Source of the DNA: Prinia subflava
Taxonomy: Eukaryota; Chordata; Aves; Passeriformes; Cisticolidae
Direction of reading: 5' to 3'
DNA length: 64,000 nucleotides
Assembly (NCBI RefSeq): GCF_021018805.1
Contig: NC_086251.1
Coordinates: 19,077,098 to 19,141,097 of the forward strand
Shown here piece by piece: positions 1-12,700 of this stretch (positions are counted from its first letter, which is position 1; each line of letters begins with the position of its first letter). The notes beneath the pieces were generated by a model that was given only the letters and a program-made list of their open reading frames with translations, searched no databases and was not told the DNA's origin. The translations under genes were made by a program, and so were the position numbers.

Positions 1-345
1 CCGGGCCGGCCCCGGGGGTCCGTGAGGCGACAGCTCGCCCTGCCCCGCCTGAGCGGGGAGTGGGACCTGAAACTCGGCTCTTCCGGCACCTGCTCCCCCC
101 CGCGCCGCTGCCTGACAGAGGCATTTAAAAATGGCCCCCGCGGGCTGGGACGGCCCCTCCCTCCCTCCCCGTCCTCGGCGCGGCGGCGGCAGCGCCCCCC
201 GGTGGCGGGGCACGGCCGCGCCCCCGCGCCCGAACAAAGGGGAGGCGGCGGAGTCGCGCCCTATCGCGATAGCGGGGCGGGAGGGACGCCTGCGATACCG
301 CCCGAGGGCAGGAACGGGCAGAAGGACACGCGTTTGTGGGGGAAA
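1..345. promoter_or_regulatory. CpG island, probable promoter/first-exon region at left edge
   Basis: The segment is very GC-rich with dense CpG and contrasts sharply with the AT-rich DNA that follows. A TATA-like ATTTAAAA lies at 123-130, just before an ATG at 131. GC-box-like GGGGCGGG sits near 274-281, and a perfect palindrome CTATCGCGATAG lies at 261-272. Open frames through the island are low-complexity proline/arginine/glycine and are not convincing protein. A GTGAGG at 21-26 could be a splice donor of an exon beginning left of the window, but that is weak. The direction of transcription is not settled. The T- and G-leaning + strand over the next 15 kb would fit a + strand transcript (inference). 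A TATA element plus an inverted CCAAT at 390 leaves a divergent promoter possible. Confidence 0.75.
261..272. promoter_or_regulatory. Perfect CGCG-centred palindrome CTATCGCGATAG
   Basis: This 12-bp exact palindrome sits inside the left CpG island, 10 bp from a GC box. Palindromic TCGCGA-core elements are a known class of CpG-island promoter motif; the best-studied form is TCTCGCGAGA. This copy has TATCGCGATA, so the core matches and the flanks differ. Its role as a factor-binding site is inferred. Confidence 0.4.
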
Positions 346-389
346 AACAAAGCTTGTTAGTGCGGGAGCTGTTGAGCGCCTCACACTAC

Positions 390-399
390 ATTGGCGGGG
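390..399 (-). promoter_or_regulatory. Inverted CCAAT box overlapping an E2F-like site
   Basis: The sequence ATTGGCGGGG reads as CCAAT on the minus strand at 390-394 and overlaps TTGGCGGG, an E2F-like core. It lies just outside the left CpG island. This suggests core promoter activity around 300-400, but it is a short motif match only. Confidence 0.3.
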
Positions 400-3300
400 C
401 TTGGAACCCTCAGAGGCCAACGTTTTCCTGCTGGAAGTGCAGGAATTCCATGATGTGCGTGATATTTCATGTTGTATATTCTGTATTTTGTTGTACAAGA
501 AGCTTGTGGCAGTACAAACTATTCTCTAATAGGAGCTTTTTTTTTTTTTTTTTTTAATATATAAATTTCCCAAAGCTTTTGGATTGTTTGCACTTGTTCT
601 AAGGCAACGAGAAATGTCTGTGGAAAAGGGAAAGCTTTTCCGTGTAACACCTATCCTGTCAACAGCTACTCACCCAGAATACCAAATCCTCAGCTTTATG
701 CATAGTAGGATGATTTTCAATTGAACATAATTTTGCATGTGACTTTGTTTAATTTTGCTTTAATACCACCAGTGAGACCATATTTGGAAATGCCATGTGT
801 CTCAACAAGCCAAATTGCTAGGCCAATTGATTTTACTCTAATTTGATAACAAGAAATTGCCTCTGAAGCTGAGATTTTGACTGCCCAGTTGCGAAACCAG
901 CTTAACATAGACTTTTACAGGTGAATTATAAATGACTAAAAGATTTAATTCAAACCAGAATGGACTGTCAGCAGCATTGCAAGGAGTGGCACAATGATGA
1001 TAACGTGTGTATTTTGCTTTATAGTACACCAGGTTGCTCTGTAGGTTTATGGGAATGGACACAGTCCTCTTGGAAGGTTGGATATTGCTAGACTGGAAGA
1101 TGCTGGCTTCAGTTTTTATGGCAACAAGGGTTTTCCATAGCTCTAGCAATGAAACCTTAGTGTGGTTGAAAGCAGCACACAGAAAAAACCCCTATTTACA
1201 TCCTTTCCCTAGAGTCCAGCAGGTGATCTGGGGACAAAGCTCTGTCTACATCTTGAAAGGACAATTTTCATTTTTTGTTCCTGAATTTATTTATCTGAGA
1301 CTTATTTCTTCTGTTCTTCTGGTAACAATTACATAATGAAAAAAATAATCACTGTTTCCACTTCAATTACAGTTGGGTTTATTATTTCTTCTTCATTGTA
1401 GCGGTTTTGCATTGTAGGCCTTTGATTCAATAGGACAAAATACTGTCTCTAAAATAAGAAAGCTGGCTGATCAAACCATGGTCAAATCACGATAGGATGC
1501 TTCAAGAGTAAGTTTACTATGTTAAATGTGCCTTTTGGTTTGTTTGGTTTGGATTGTTTGTTTTGCGTCTAATTTTTTTTTTTTGGAAACCAACAGCTAC
1601 ATAGCAACTATCTCCCACTAAATGTAATTGAGATAATTTATTATATTTTGTATCAAGTGTTCAGACTTCAATTTAGAAACTGTTTAGGTTAGTTTCAACA
1701 TTGGTTTTACTTTCTAATTTAATGTTACTACATCAGCCTAGACCCTCACCAGAACATGAAAAATCTCAGGTAGTAAACCTCTGTTGTTTTCTACTTAGTT
1801 TTCAAAGGATGAGAACAATGGAATCATTTGTTACAGTTGTAAAAATTTCAGTCAGTCATATGTTACTCAAGATATCTGTGTTGATTTTGCGACTTCTGGA
1901 GATTTTTTTTTTCCTGGTACTCTTAGACCAAAAGATTTTCAGCATGCACCAAGCCCTAGACAAGTTTCAGTGTGCGTTGGCAAGAATCAGTAGTTTTAAA
2001 TTCCCAAAGTAGTCTTCCTAAATTGTTACAGTTATTAAAAAAAAATTTGCTTTTTGCAGATTTTATAGATGTTCCCACTTTGGGAATAGTTTTTATATTT
2101 TTGGCATCCCATATAAGCTATGACAACAGAGCTCTAATACTGTAAATATTTTTGGTCATCCAGTTTTTACTGAAAATTTGTGGTTACTAAAATATTCATG
2201 TGGTGAGTAGTTCTGTATGAGCTGTATCTTTTAAGAAGCAAAGGGTGCACTTTAGACTAGAGATGTGTGTAGAAGCTGCTGCACTGCGATCTCTGGGGCT
2301 TTGTGTGGGCCCAGACCTCTGCCCATGGCTGCAGGGTCACACTCCAGCCCTGAGCCTCCCTCTTCCAAACCATCCCTGCAACAAAACCTTGCCATTGAAA
2401 GGAAGCCAAATCCAGCTTAAGCTGGAAAAGATACAGCTCTAGCTGAGCAAATGGTGTTCTGTGCCTGTGTGCCCCCTCTGACTTTATTTGCAAATCTGAT
2501 TTACAGGCCGTGGCAGTGGTCATTGGGAGAACTGCAAACATACAGCTACGATTGAAAGGTCCATCACCTGCTTGACAGTTCTACTCTGCCCTGCAGGTGT
2601 TGGGGTTTTATTTCTGACTTTAATTCTGCAGTGCTTTTACAGAGACCCAGCAGCTGTGACACAGACATCTGGAGTGCTCCTGTGCCAGTGTCAAAGCCAA
2701 GTTGTCATGTATGTTCTGGCTCTTTAGCACGCCTGCCAGGCTCTAAGGCACCCTCATGCCATTAAAGTTTTAAAGCACACCATGACTTGTGCTGTGTCTC
2801 ACGTAGAACTTGTGTTGGAATTCTAAACTGGAGATACTGTGCTCAAATCCTTACCTTCAGTTCTGACAGTCTTAGTAGCCCAGCAGTGTTGCTGAGTGGA
2901 GGTGGAGTATGAGGAAGCAGAGAGTGTTACAAGGAAGGAGCCAAAGGAAATCATCAGGTGTAATGAGCCTAATCTTTCATTTATGGTGGTGTTTTATGTT
3001 CTGTGCAGGGCAAGGAGATGCTCTGTAGCCACTGCTTTCACTACTGGGAAGAAATGATGTGCAAAGAGGTAACAGGTTTCACATTGCAAACAACAACACT
3101 CTTCTGCTGGCATGGTCACTCTGAGAATTTGTTTCCTTTGTGTGCTGGGTGAGTGAATGACTTCCTGTGGTACCTGTGAGGGGATCAGTCCCTTCCCTCT
3201 GTGCAGGAGCAGGATGTTAAGCATCGGGCACTGTGTCTCACCCGAGGTGCTGGCAGGAGGACCCAGGTCATCACGGTGTGACCACCTCTGGCTGATGTCA

Positions 3301-6300
3301 CAAGTTGGTTTTGATTGACAGTCACAAACACAAAGCTGGGTATCACAAATGACTATACTTGGGAAGAAAATAAAAGATGTTTCCCACTAGTGTCTTATTA
3401 ATTTATCAAAAATGTACGTGTTCTTAGTAGCAGATGGTCAATAATAGATGATAGATGGCCTCCTCTGTGTAAATTAATGGCTGTAATTCACTTGAGGGGA
3501 TCTGCTGATGTCATAAGCTGCCAGAGTGCAGCTTGAGTGATTTATTAACAGCTGCAGAAATCCTAGACTGAATTACGTCCTTGTATTCACTTAGGGTCTG
3601 CAGATTTTTATTTATAAAATGTGCAGGTTTGAATTTCTTGATGATTATAGGGATCTCTTCTATGACTCTCATACAGGGGCACAGTGAAGAAATGCTGACT
3701 AGAGAGGCTTAGGTGCCTGCCCGTGGTTAAAGGTGGATTTTCTTCACTGCTGCATATCAACATCATCCCTTTTCTTTATTTTTGAAATCAGCTAACCAGT
3801 ATCTGTAGAGGTTTACATAAGTCCTGTTTTGGGTTTTGTTTCCCCCCACCATCAAATATAAACGATGTCATTATCTTCAGGTACAGGAACCTCTGTCACT
3901 CAATGTAGTCACAGCCTCTGTGCACACTGGGCTGCGTCCAGCACAAAAGCTGCGAGAGGCTTGAGAGCTGCATGGAGTTTAGCTGTAGGTGCTATCTCTA
4001 ATAATAACTGGATTTTGCTGTTTAGAAAGAAGGCAACAGACACAGGCAGCTAGAAAAGGTGCCTGGAAACCAAAAGTCTTTGTGTACAGGGAGGAGACTC
4101 TCTCTGTTCAGGGAGAAAACCTTCCTTTCTTCCATAAAATTCTTGAACGGTGAAAATAAAATTTTTGGATATAGATCCTAGATTTATCACACCCTTCTAA
4201 CAAATGAACATATGCAAGCAAATGAAACAATATTAATTTCAATTTCTTTTCCCCCCTCCCCCCAAAATTGGAGCTGATTAGGATGATATGAAATCCTGTT
4301 TCTCAAACAAGGGATGCATTTCCAAAATGCAATTTGAGTTGTAGAGGAAGAGGAAAAGGGAGATGAGAATAAATTATGAAGAATTGTATGGCAGGAAGGA
4401 ACAGTCAGAATTCATTTGCAAATAACTATGCACATGACATTTGCTCAAGATGCAGAATTTCTTGAGAGAACTCACAGCAAATGTTTGGATGCCAGTTAGA
4501 ACCCAGTGAAAACCCTTCCATTTTTTTCTCTTTTCTCTCTTCTCTGAGATTAGTTTTGTTTGTTGATAGTTAGATTTCACCAGTCCTTGGAATAGTGCTG
4601 CACTTACTGTCCTCAGCAAGGAATGCTGATTTGCTGTTGAGCAAATACTGCCTTGCTCCTGCTTTCCTTCACCAATGTCTGTCTGTCTGACCTGTCTCTG
4701 TGCAAGAGGTATTAATAGAAGGAAGGTGATATTTGTACAGAAAACAAAGGTTAGAACTTGAAGAAAAACAGGCTCCAGGTATTGCTCACAGCCTTGAGGA
4801 AAAGCCCTTTCAATTCATTATGAGTTTACTAATTTCAGGGAGCCTGTTATTGCTCTTACAGTGTCATGGACAAAGCCCTATCACATCAGGGACCCACAAT
4901 ATTAGATATTATATACAAATACACAGAAAGGTATCAAAAAGGTTTTTAAATAGCAATGTGGTGTTTTGTTCTGGTTTGTTTTGAGTGGTTTTTGTTTGTT
5001 TGTTTGTTTCTGGAATGAAATGCTCACTTCTGGATGCTTTTAGAATTGCTTATGGTTTTGTAGTAGCACATCTGTGGGAGCTTGACTCTCCTGGCTCACC
5101 TTTAATTTCGTAGGAACTGTAAATACAGCAGGTAACCAGCTGGACCACTGCTAGCCCATGGTGTGCAACTTCCAGAGCAGTTGTGAGAGCATCCTCCATT
5201 TCCTCTTGGATTGTACCTGCATCCATCCCTTTCCTTTTCAAACTCAACTTAGATTGGTTGGTGTTGCTTTACCTTGTCTCTGTGTGTCTTTGCTTTGCTT
5301 GCTTACTTTGGATGCAGGTTGTATGAAGGCTGCAAAAACATTGAGAGCTTGTATCTCCTTTAAGCTTTACTGATCTCTGTGATTTTCATGCTTTGGAGGA
5401 AGGAATTGTTACTGTGTACCCGAAGCTCCATTGTTACTCAGAAATTCATTCTATTGCCTGAGTTTTTCATTTTCTTTTGCCATACCAACAAGGAAGGCTG
5501 CTAATTCTGTGGTTTTGTTTTTGTTTTTTTTTTTTTTAATAACCGGCCTTTTCCTCCCTGCACAGACAGGCAAATCAGTGCAAGACTACAGAGTCCCAAG
5601 GAGTTATGATACAGTGTTTCTCCCCATTCCTGATTATTCTGCAAGTTCTGAGGCAATTTGTTCCACAAACAACAGCAAGATGCCTGGTGCTCTCAGTCCC
5701 CCAAGTCCTCTAGAAGAGAGACAAAGCAGAGGTAGCTGTTTCAGCTGACCTGATCCTGAGTGACCACAGAAGAAACAATGGACTGCTAACCCTCTCTCAT
5801 GGTAATCAGTAGTGTTCTGCTATGCAGGCTCTTTGGGCTGCCTGGACCATACCTGTTGGAAGGGAGGAAGGAATTTCATTCATGCATTACAGATTGCTGA
5901 ATCCAGAGAGATAGTACCTGCAGTTCTGTTACAGTCCCCAGCCACGTGAACAGCAGTGGGAACCTGTGTGTCCAGTGAGGGCAAAACCACGGATCTCACC
6001 TTGCAAGCTTGGTCCTTGTAAAAAGTTTGGGTGGGTGCTTTTCTTGGAGGGAGTTATTTTGGGGTTGAGGTGGGGTTTTTTGTTTGTTTGTTAGGTTTGG
6101 TTTGTCTTTAAACATACAGGATCATGGAATATTTCTGATGGATACTGATCTGATTCCACCTGAATCTGATCAAAGTGTTATTTGTCTGTCTATATTTATC
6201 TACGTTACTTGTACTAGTACTCACCTGGAAGAAGCAGTGTCTGTTTCTAAAATGATGCAAAGAGCAGAAAAAAGGCAAAAAGGATCCAGAAATGTGCTTG

Positions 6301-6826
6301 TTTCATGTTCTTGTTGCAGATTTTCATGCACTGTTCTGCCATTATCTAATTATGGACTCTAACAGTAATTTCTTCTCATCACTGCTTTTGGAGTTGTTGG
6401 ATGTGGGCATTCATCTTTCTCTCTCTCCTACCAGAGCTTGTCAGGCCTTTGGCTTTTTCTGATGGAGGATAGGTGTTTCTTTGGTTGGGTTTTGTTGTTT
6501 TTTATTTTTAAATTTATGGGATGCTCAGTCCTTTTATGCTCCATCAGCACTAAAGAGTTACCTCACAGTGAGCACTGGATGCACATGCAAATCATGTATC
6601 CCTTCTGACATAAACCACACAGGCACTTTGCCAAGAGTAAATCCCATGAGAAGAGGCAGTAAATCAAGCACGATATTCTCTTTTCCCTGTGGATACCTCA
6701 AGCCCCAGCTACTGTTTCCAGAGAGGCTGCCTTACCCAGCAGTGGTGCAGTAACATGGATGATTTGTGCACCTGTGATTTTGACTTCATATCCCAGGGCT
6801 GGCACAAGAAGTTTTCCTTTCCTTGG

Positions 6827-6857
<31 letters not shown>

Positions 6858-6879
6858 AAAAAAAAAAAGGAAGAAAAAA
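6827..6879. repeat. A-rich simple repeat with G interruptions
   Basis: The tract is almost pure A with isolated G interruptions, giving A-run/G/A-run blocks before ending in AAGAAAAAAT. The lysine-rich or phenylalanine-rich open frames across it are artefacts of the homopolymer. No upstream retrogene was recognised that would make it a poly(A) tail. Confidence 0.85.
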
Positions 6880-7124
6880 TAGAGAATTTCTGTCAAGTGG
6901 CAAAAGATGAGTGCATCTCTGCAGCATTTCCATCAAGCAAAATGGAGTTTGCTTGTTCACTACTTGCTTAGAAAGGGGAATAATGTCTTCTACCATGTGA
7001 TTACACATTTTGGAAGAATGCAAGAGGTTAATTGAGGGGAGGGAAGGATGAGGAGTTTAAAAAAATTCTATCCATTTTTGCTTCATTTATATATTTTGGG
7101 GAAGAATAAAAAATCTGAGCTGGA

Positions 7125-7155
7125 GTAGGTTTGGACCAGATGATCTATCAATACC
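7125..7155 (+). mobile_element. Possible short CR1 3'-region remnant
   Basis: The segment reads TAGGTTTGGACCAGATGATC, resembling the conserved 'GGTTGGACYAGATGATC' block shortly before the end of avian CR1 elements. Nothing recognisable as CR1 extends far on either side, so it is either an ancient fragment or a chance match. Confidence 0.25.
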
Positions 7156-9756
7156 TGCAGCAGTGAAAATTGTCTCAGGATTTAATATGTGCAACTACTG
7201 AGCATCTTTTTTTTTCTTACATGTCTGTTACATTGGAGGCTTGCATCTTATGGAGGTAGCTTTGAGAGCAGTTTGGAAGGAAGCCAGAAAAAATCTCTTT
7301 CAAAGCCAGCCAATTTTTGTTAGACATTTGGATACAGTACCAGCTATCAGTTACGTGGGAAAACCAATTTTGGTTTTATTTGATGTTGAAAGACATACAG
7401 GAGTCTTGGTGTTCCTCTGGAGATCCAACTCCAGAATGCAACGTCTCTGCTTTGCTGTATCGCCCTTACGGTTCTGCAGATGGGAGTGTCACACCATTTT
7501 ACATGATGCTGGCCATAAAACTACTTGATCAGCCTCAGGAGAGGTTCATGAAGATCCAAGGCAATTTCACTCTGTAGAGATGGAATTTTCAGTGATTTTT
7601 TTCTTTGATTGTTCAAAATCATTATCCATTTAAAGTACCAAGCTTAGGCTGATTGAGAGAGATTGTTGCTCTGATCTTTTGGCAATCAGAGATCACTGTA
7701 AAATGTCACAAAGTGGGTACTCTGCTTTTCAAAATTTTGGTCATAATGCCCAGTTGCCTACTTTGTTCATGTAATAGTGAGTTCTGCTAAAGTCTCTGTT
7801 GATAAATAACTTGTTTACTCAGAGTGAAAGAAAAATAAATCATTTGTCTGTGCTTACTTTTGAGGCTTTCCCTCGGTGTGCTTGTGATAAGTCTATGTAT
7901 CTCAGTGCAATGGAATTACAGCTTTGATAAGATGTCTTCCCTAAATATGATAGAAAGTCTTGCTGGACTCCAAAGAGCAATGCAGTAAATCTGCCTCAGT
8001 TATTATCACTTCAGGAACTGTCATAATTGACCTGCTTCCTTGTGGTTGTAAAGCACACTGAAATATGTTATTGTAAAAAGTCTTTTCACTCTCCTGTCAG
8101 CTCTGTCTGGGACTGAAGCATGGAAAAAATTTGGTTACTGCCATGCATGTACATGGAGGAGGCTTGATCCCTCTATTCTAAGGTGTGGAAAGACTGTGTT
8201 ATTCCTGGAGGCAGAATGGAAGGCAAGAGAGAGAAATTTTAGCTGTACTCATTTTTTCATACAGGCAAGTGAGAAAATACCAACACATCTGGACTGGGCT
8301 TTGCCTTGGCAACAAGGGGTTTTTTTGCTTGACAGGGTTTGTTTTGGTTGTTTTTTGGTTTTGTTTTCTTTTCTCCTTTACGAACTCCATCCTGATGACT
8401 TAGGCATTTGTGTGAAACCACAAAGTGGTAGATGCAAAAGGCAGGGTTACAGGCTCTGAATTTGCTGAGTGGGCTGATACTTTTAAATGACAGGAGGATA
8501 GAATCAGAAAAGAGGGGATGTAATGTGTTCTAGACATGCCTGCATGTTCTTCTGACTTTGTTTTTTTGCAGACAGCACCTTCCTCTCGGTCAGTCTCAGA
8601 AACTGCCTGTCTGCTTTTCTTCTTAGTTGTAACACTTCACTAGCAGCTTACAGAGGGAGCATAATGAAAACACAAAACCCTTTGCTGGAAATGGTGCCAT
8701 TAGAGGATAGGGAAAGGCTGGGATGACAGATTCTTCAATGCAGATCTAGTTTTGCATATGAAACATTTCATTAATCTCCTTTCTTCCTCTGTTATTTCAT
8801 TGTCTTTCTAATCTTCTTTTTTATACCCTATCAGTAAGTTAATGAAGTCTACCCCAAAGGTTTGCTATGTGACTTAAGAGTGTTTAAAAAGTGCATTGCA
8901 GTGAAGTAAAAAATTGTCCTGAAATTCAGTCTTTCACATTTTCCTCCTTTCCCTTTATTTAGAGGAAGAAAGAACTTGTATCCACCTTTCTAGATGAACT
9001 GGGGGGAAAAAAAAGTTCTTTTTGATTAGCTATAACTTTCTGACAGAAGTAACCGTGGTCATGGCAGTGCAGTGATAGGTCTTTCAAGATGAAAGCTGAT
9101 TGGAAATTTTGTCTTTCTTAAAATTTCTGTGGGTTTTGAAGACCTGAAGCAGCTTTCTAGGAGGGTATAGTTTCTCCAGCAGGAGCGAGGAGGGCCCAGT
9201 GTGCAGATACTGCTTTAATGAAGCGTTGACAAAGAAGCAGCCTGTGCTCCAGGACTGAGGGCAGGTCTGGCTCCCATGATTCAGGGTGCTGAGTCTGTAG
9301 CTGAAGGCCAGACACTTAAATGCCAAACCCATTTATTTCTTTGAAGAACTCCAAGATGCCTCTGAGGGGAGGTGGAGACAAACAGGGAAGCTTGGTCAGT
9401 GACACACCAGGATAAACAAGAAGTTTCCCTGTTCAGAGTTAGTGAAAACATGGATGGGGTGATCAGAGTAGATGCTTGCACACATGTCTACATAAAGCAG
9501 ATCAGTTTTTCTTCTCCTGCTTTGCTGTCCTTTCTCATTCCCATTACCTGAATGCAAAAGAACATCTGATGATAGGTGAAATTTTCCTTGATTCTTCTGA
9601 CTATTGATGGGAACCCTCATTTTCTTTTAAGGAGCTCTGGCTTTTCTAGTCAGTGTTTTTTCACACAAAGAGGAACATGATGTGCCACTGTATCAGAAAG
9701 CTGCTTCCAACATGAGAGGTCCTATCTGCCTGACCTGCCATGAGCAGAGAGAGGCT

Positions 9757-9774
9757 GCTCTCTCTCTCTCTCTC
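9757..9774. repeat. (CT)n microsatellite
   Basis: A run of about nine CT dinucleotides lies in otherwise unique sequence, preceded by GAGAGAGG. It is an ordinary microsatellite. Confidence 0.9.
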
Positions 9775-12700
9775 AGGACTCAGAGCCCAATTTATCAACA
9801 CAGCCTTCTTCACATCCCAGCTACTCTGGAAAATAGCTACTTGCTGGCAGCTAATAAATGATTAGTCCCAAGAAAAGGCTGCTAGGTTCAAACCTGTGGG
9901 TGACATGGCAGGGGGATGGCAGGGAGCAGCTGTCTAGGTGGCTGCAGAATGCAGTGATTTTTCAGGGAAAGCTGAAGTCAGTGGGAAGGCCCTGGTTTCA
10001 CTGAGGAACCTTCATGGTAAGAGCAATGTTTTATTAAATATCTAAGTAGTCTGATCGACTCTGTCTTCTGAACAGAATTCCAGGCTTGAGATCAGGCATT
10101 AAGGACTGCCTTGTGTTGCTGTGCATAAAGGGCACTGTGTGTAAGGCCCAGCTGCCAAAGATGTTGCTGCATGTGCAGTGTTGTGCTGAATGCAGAGATT
10201 ACTGCACCTTCACAGCAAACCCTGAAGGTTTTCCTCAGCTGCCTAAGAAATACAGCGACTTTATTCTTTGCTTTGAAACAGCTTCTGTGCTGAAACTGAG
10301 AAGTACAGAAGAATAACCTTCCTTTTCCAGTCCAGTTTTGCTTTTGGTAGTGTGTTCCTCTCCTCAAGAAAGCCTTAGACCTGGTATGTAAGAGCCGTGT
10401 CTTTAAAAAACTCCACGACTGAATTCAGAACTTGTTCCATATCATAGCTCCGTCACAGGTTTTGGTCTTCTTTTCATTATGGTTAAATAATATAAATTCA
10501 TTTTGATTTTTTCATTGCAACACCTAACATCTGATATAGGTATGCTCTTGGTTTCTGCTATCCTTTTTTTTCCAGAAACTATAGATACACAGAACAGACC
10601 AGTGCTTTCAATGATGTGTTTTGTTGTTCTTTGGGATTTTTTTAATATTCAAATAAACTCCAGGATTCTAGCTTACAAGATCCTACCCTGCCTCAGCTTC
10701 TTTGTGAGGCTACAGTCCGTGTATGATCCCCAGTCTGCCAGTCCTATTACACCCCCAAAAAACCATTAGCCTGTTCTCTAGGCTTTTATCCTTTTCATCC
10801 AGCATCCATCCCTTAGGTGTGGCAGGCAGTGTGTAGGACAGGGTGGGCCAGTCTCAGCATCCTTGCCCCAAAGAGGCCACTCCCTGCGACGCCCCCTCCC
10901 CCAGGCATTGTCAGAGCTGCCCTGACCATCTGGCCGTGCCCGAGTTGGGCAGTGGATGCCCCTCGTGGGGCTGCTGCATCTCTGAACCTGAGCTCTGTGT
11001 GTGCATTGGAGGCCACACCTGCTGCATTCACACAAAAATGCAGACACTTCTTTCGCGTTCTTCTTCCAATCCCTTTGTGGGGGGATGGAATTTTAGATTA
11101 CAAATTTGACAAACAAACAGCAGTGGGCTGGTTACAGTCCCTGTTAAGCTTTTAAAAGCCAAATGGCCCCTCCTAAATGAGAAGTCATCAGTGTAGAAGC
11201 CAGCTATTTGTTACTTAAGCTGGACATAAAAAATGAAAAAAAATTCCAAAGCTCTCTTAGCCGTTCATTTTTTCCTCATATGCTTATTTACACAAGGCAG
11301 AAAAATGTGTTTGGTTAAAGCACCAGTAAGTGGAATTTCCAGGAAGGGCTCTCCTTTTGGTGTATTTTTCATCAGCATTTTGGAGCTAATGTAAGTTCTG
11401 TACTGCTGAGTTGTTCTGCATGTCCTAGCCCATATTCCTCTCTGCTCCATAAAGGAATGGAAACTCCATAGGTCATAAGCCAGTAATCTATTGATTCATG
11501 ATATCAGACGGACACTATAGAGCAGGCATTTTGCAAAATCCTGCTGCCTTGGTCTAGCCATTCATCCGCCTGTTTCTTGTTGTGGAAAGTTTTCTCATAT
11601 CTCATGGGTGACATGATCTGATTTTTATGTGAATTTCCAGTTTATTTTAAAGTAAAAGGTTCTCTGAAGTGTAATTTTGCTGAGGAAATCTGTTAATGCA
11701 CTGTGTCTCTGTAACCTCTTGTGGTGAGGTGGTAGGTATAGAAAGGACAGACTGACAAGGCCATTTTTGTGGGGGTGAGGGCAGCACAGAGTCAAGCTTG
11801 CTTTCAAACAAGGGATTACTGGATCCTTGTTTGCTCTCCTCCTGCTTGCAGACTCATTTGTGAGTTTGCTTTTAGTCCTCCTATTTTAGGAGAGAATTGT
11901 GAAAAAGGTGATTCATCCCTCATGATGCCCGACACCTTCTGACTCTCTGGAGCCTGGATAGTTTGTGTACCCTGTACAAACTTGGGTGACTGCATTAATT
12001 TTGTGGCTTCCTGTGGTCAACATTTGATCCTTTTGGGTCATCTCTCCCTGATTCCCTTGACTGTGGAATTACTGACATGCTTGATGTTGTGGCAGGAACA
12101 CACATGTTCTCTAATGGCCTTGGCAAAAGACACTAGTAAGCTTGGCTTACCTGTTTTGACTCTGTCATCCTCCTCATCTCAAAGTGAACTGAGAATTGTC
12201 AGTTTTTCTGTTGGCCTCTCCTCAGTGCTAGAGCCATTTCAAGGTAACAGTGAGACCACGCAGGCCATGCCATCTGCAAGGTGTTGAATTTCTTGTTTGG
12301 GTTTGTTTAGTCAGCTGTGCATTATCCTGCTGGCAGGACACGGGGATGGACACAGATGAGGTCTCCACAGCTGTCAGGAATGAATTTAGCTTAGGAATTT
12401 GGAGAAAACAGCAGTCCATGCTTGTGCCACCTGAAGGATTTCACACAAACTCTGTGCTCTTCACACTGCTTGTGCCTCAGGATTAGCCACGAATTTAAAG
12501 AGTCAATGGGCAGAGTATTTTCTTCAGGAAACAACTATTTGTGCTGTGCAGTTTTTGCTTGCTTCTGGATTGCCAGATGAAATGTGATGCCTGATGTCCT
12601 AAATGGACTGATTCCTGGTTACCTGGAGAAGAAGAACTGGCACTGCTGGTTACAAGGCTGTCTGAGGCATCTGGGCTAGTAAACTCTTCAGTCACAAGAC

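Noticed and set aside
131..529. 132-codon open frame starting at the ATG after the TATA-like element
   Set aside because: N-terminal half is low-complexity CpG-island translation and it continues into AT-rich DNA without a splice donor. A real coding start is not supported.
7241..7577. Overlapping + frames around 7.2-7.6 kb that looked faintly protein-like
   Set aside because: Two overlapping frames are equally open and I could not match either to a family or find clean exon boundaries.
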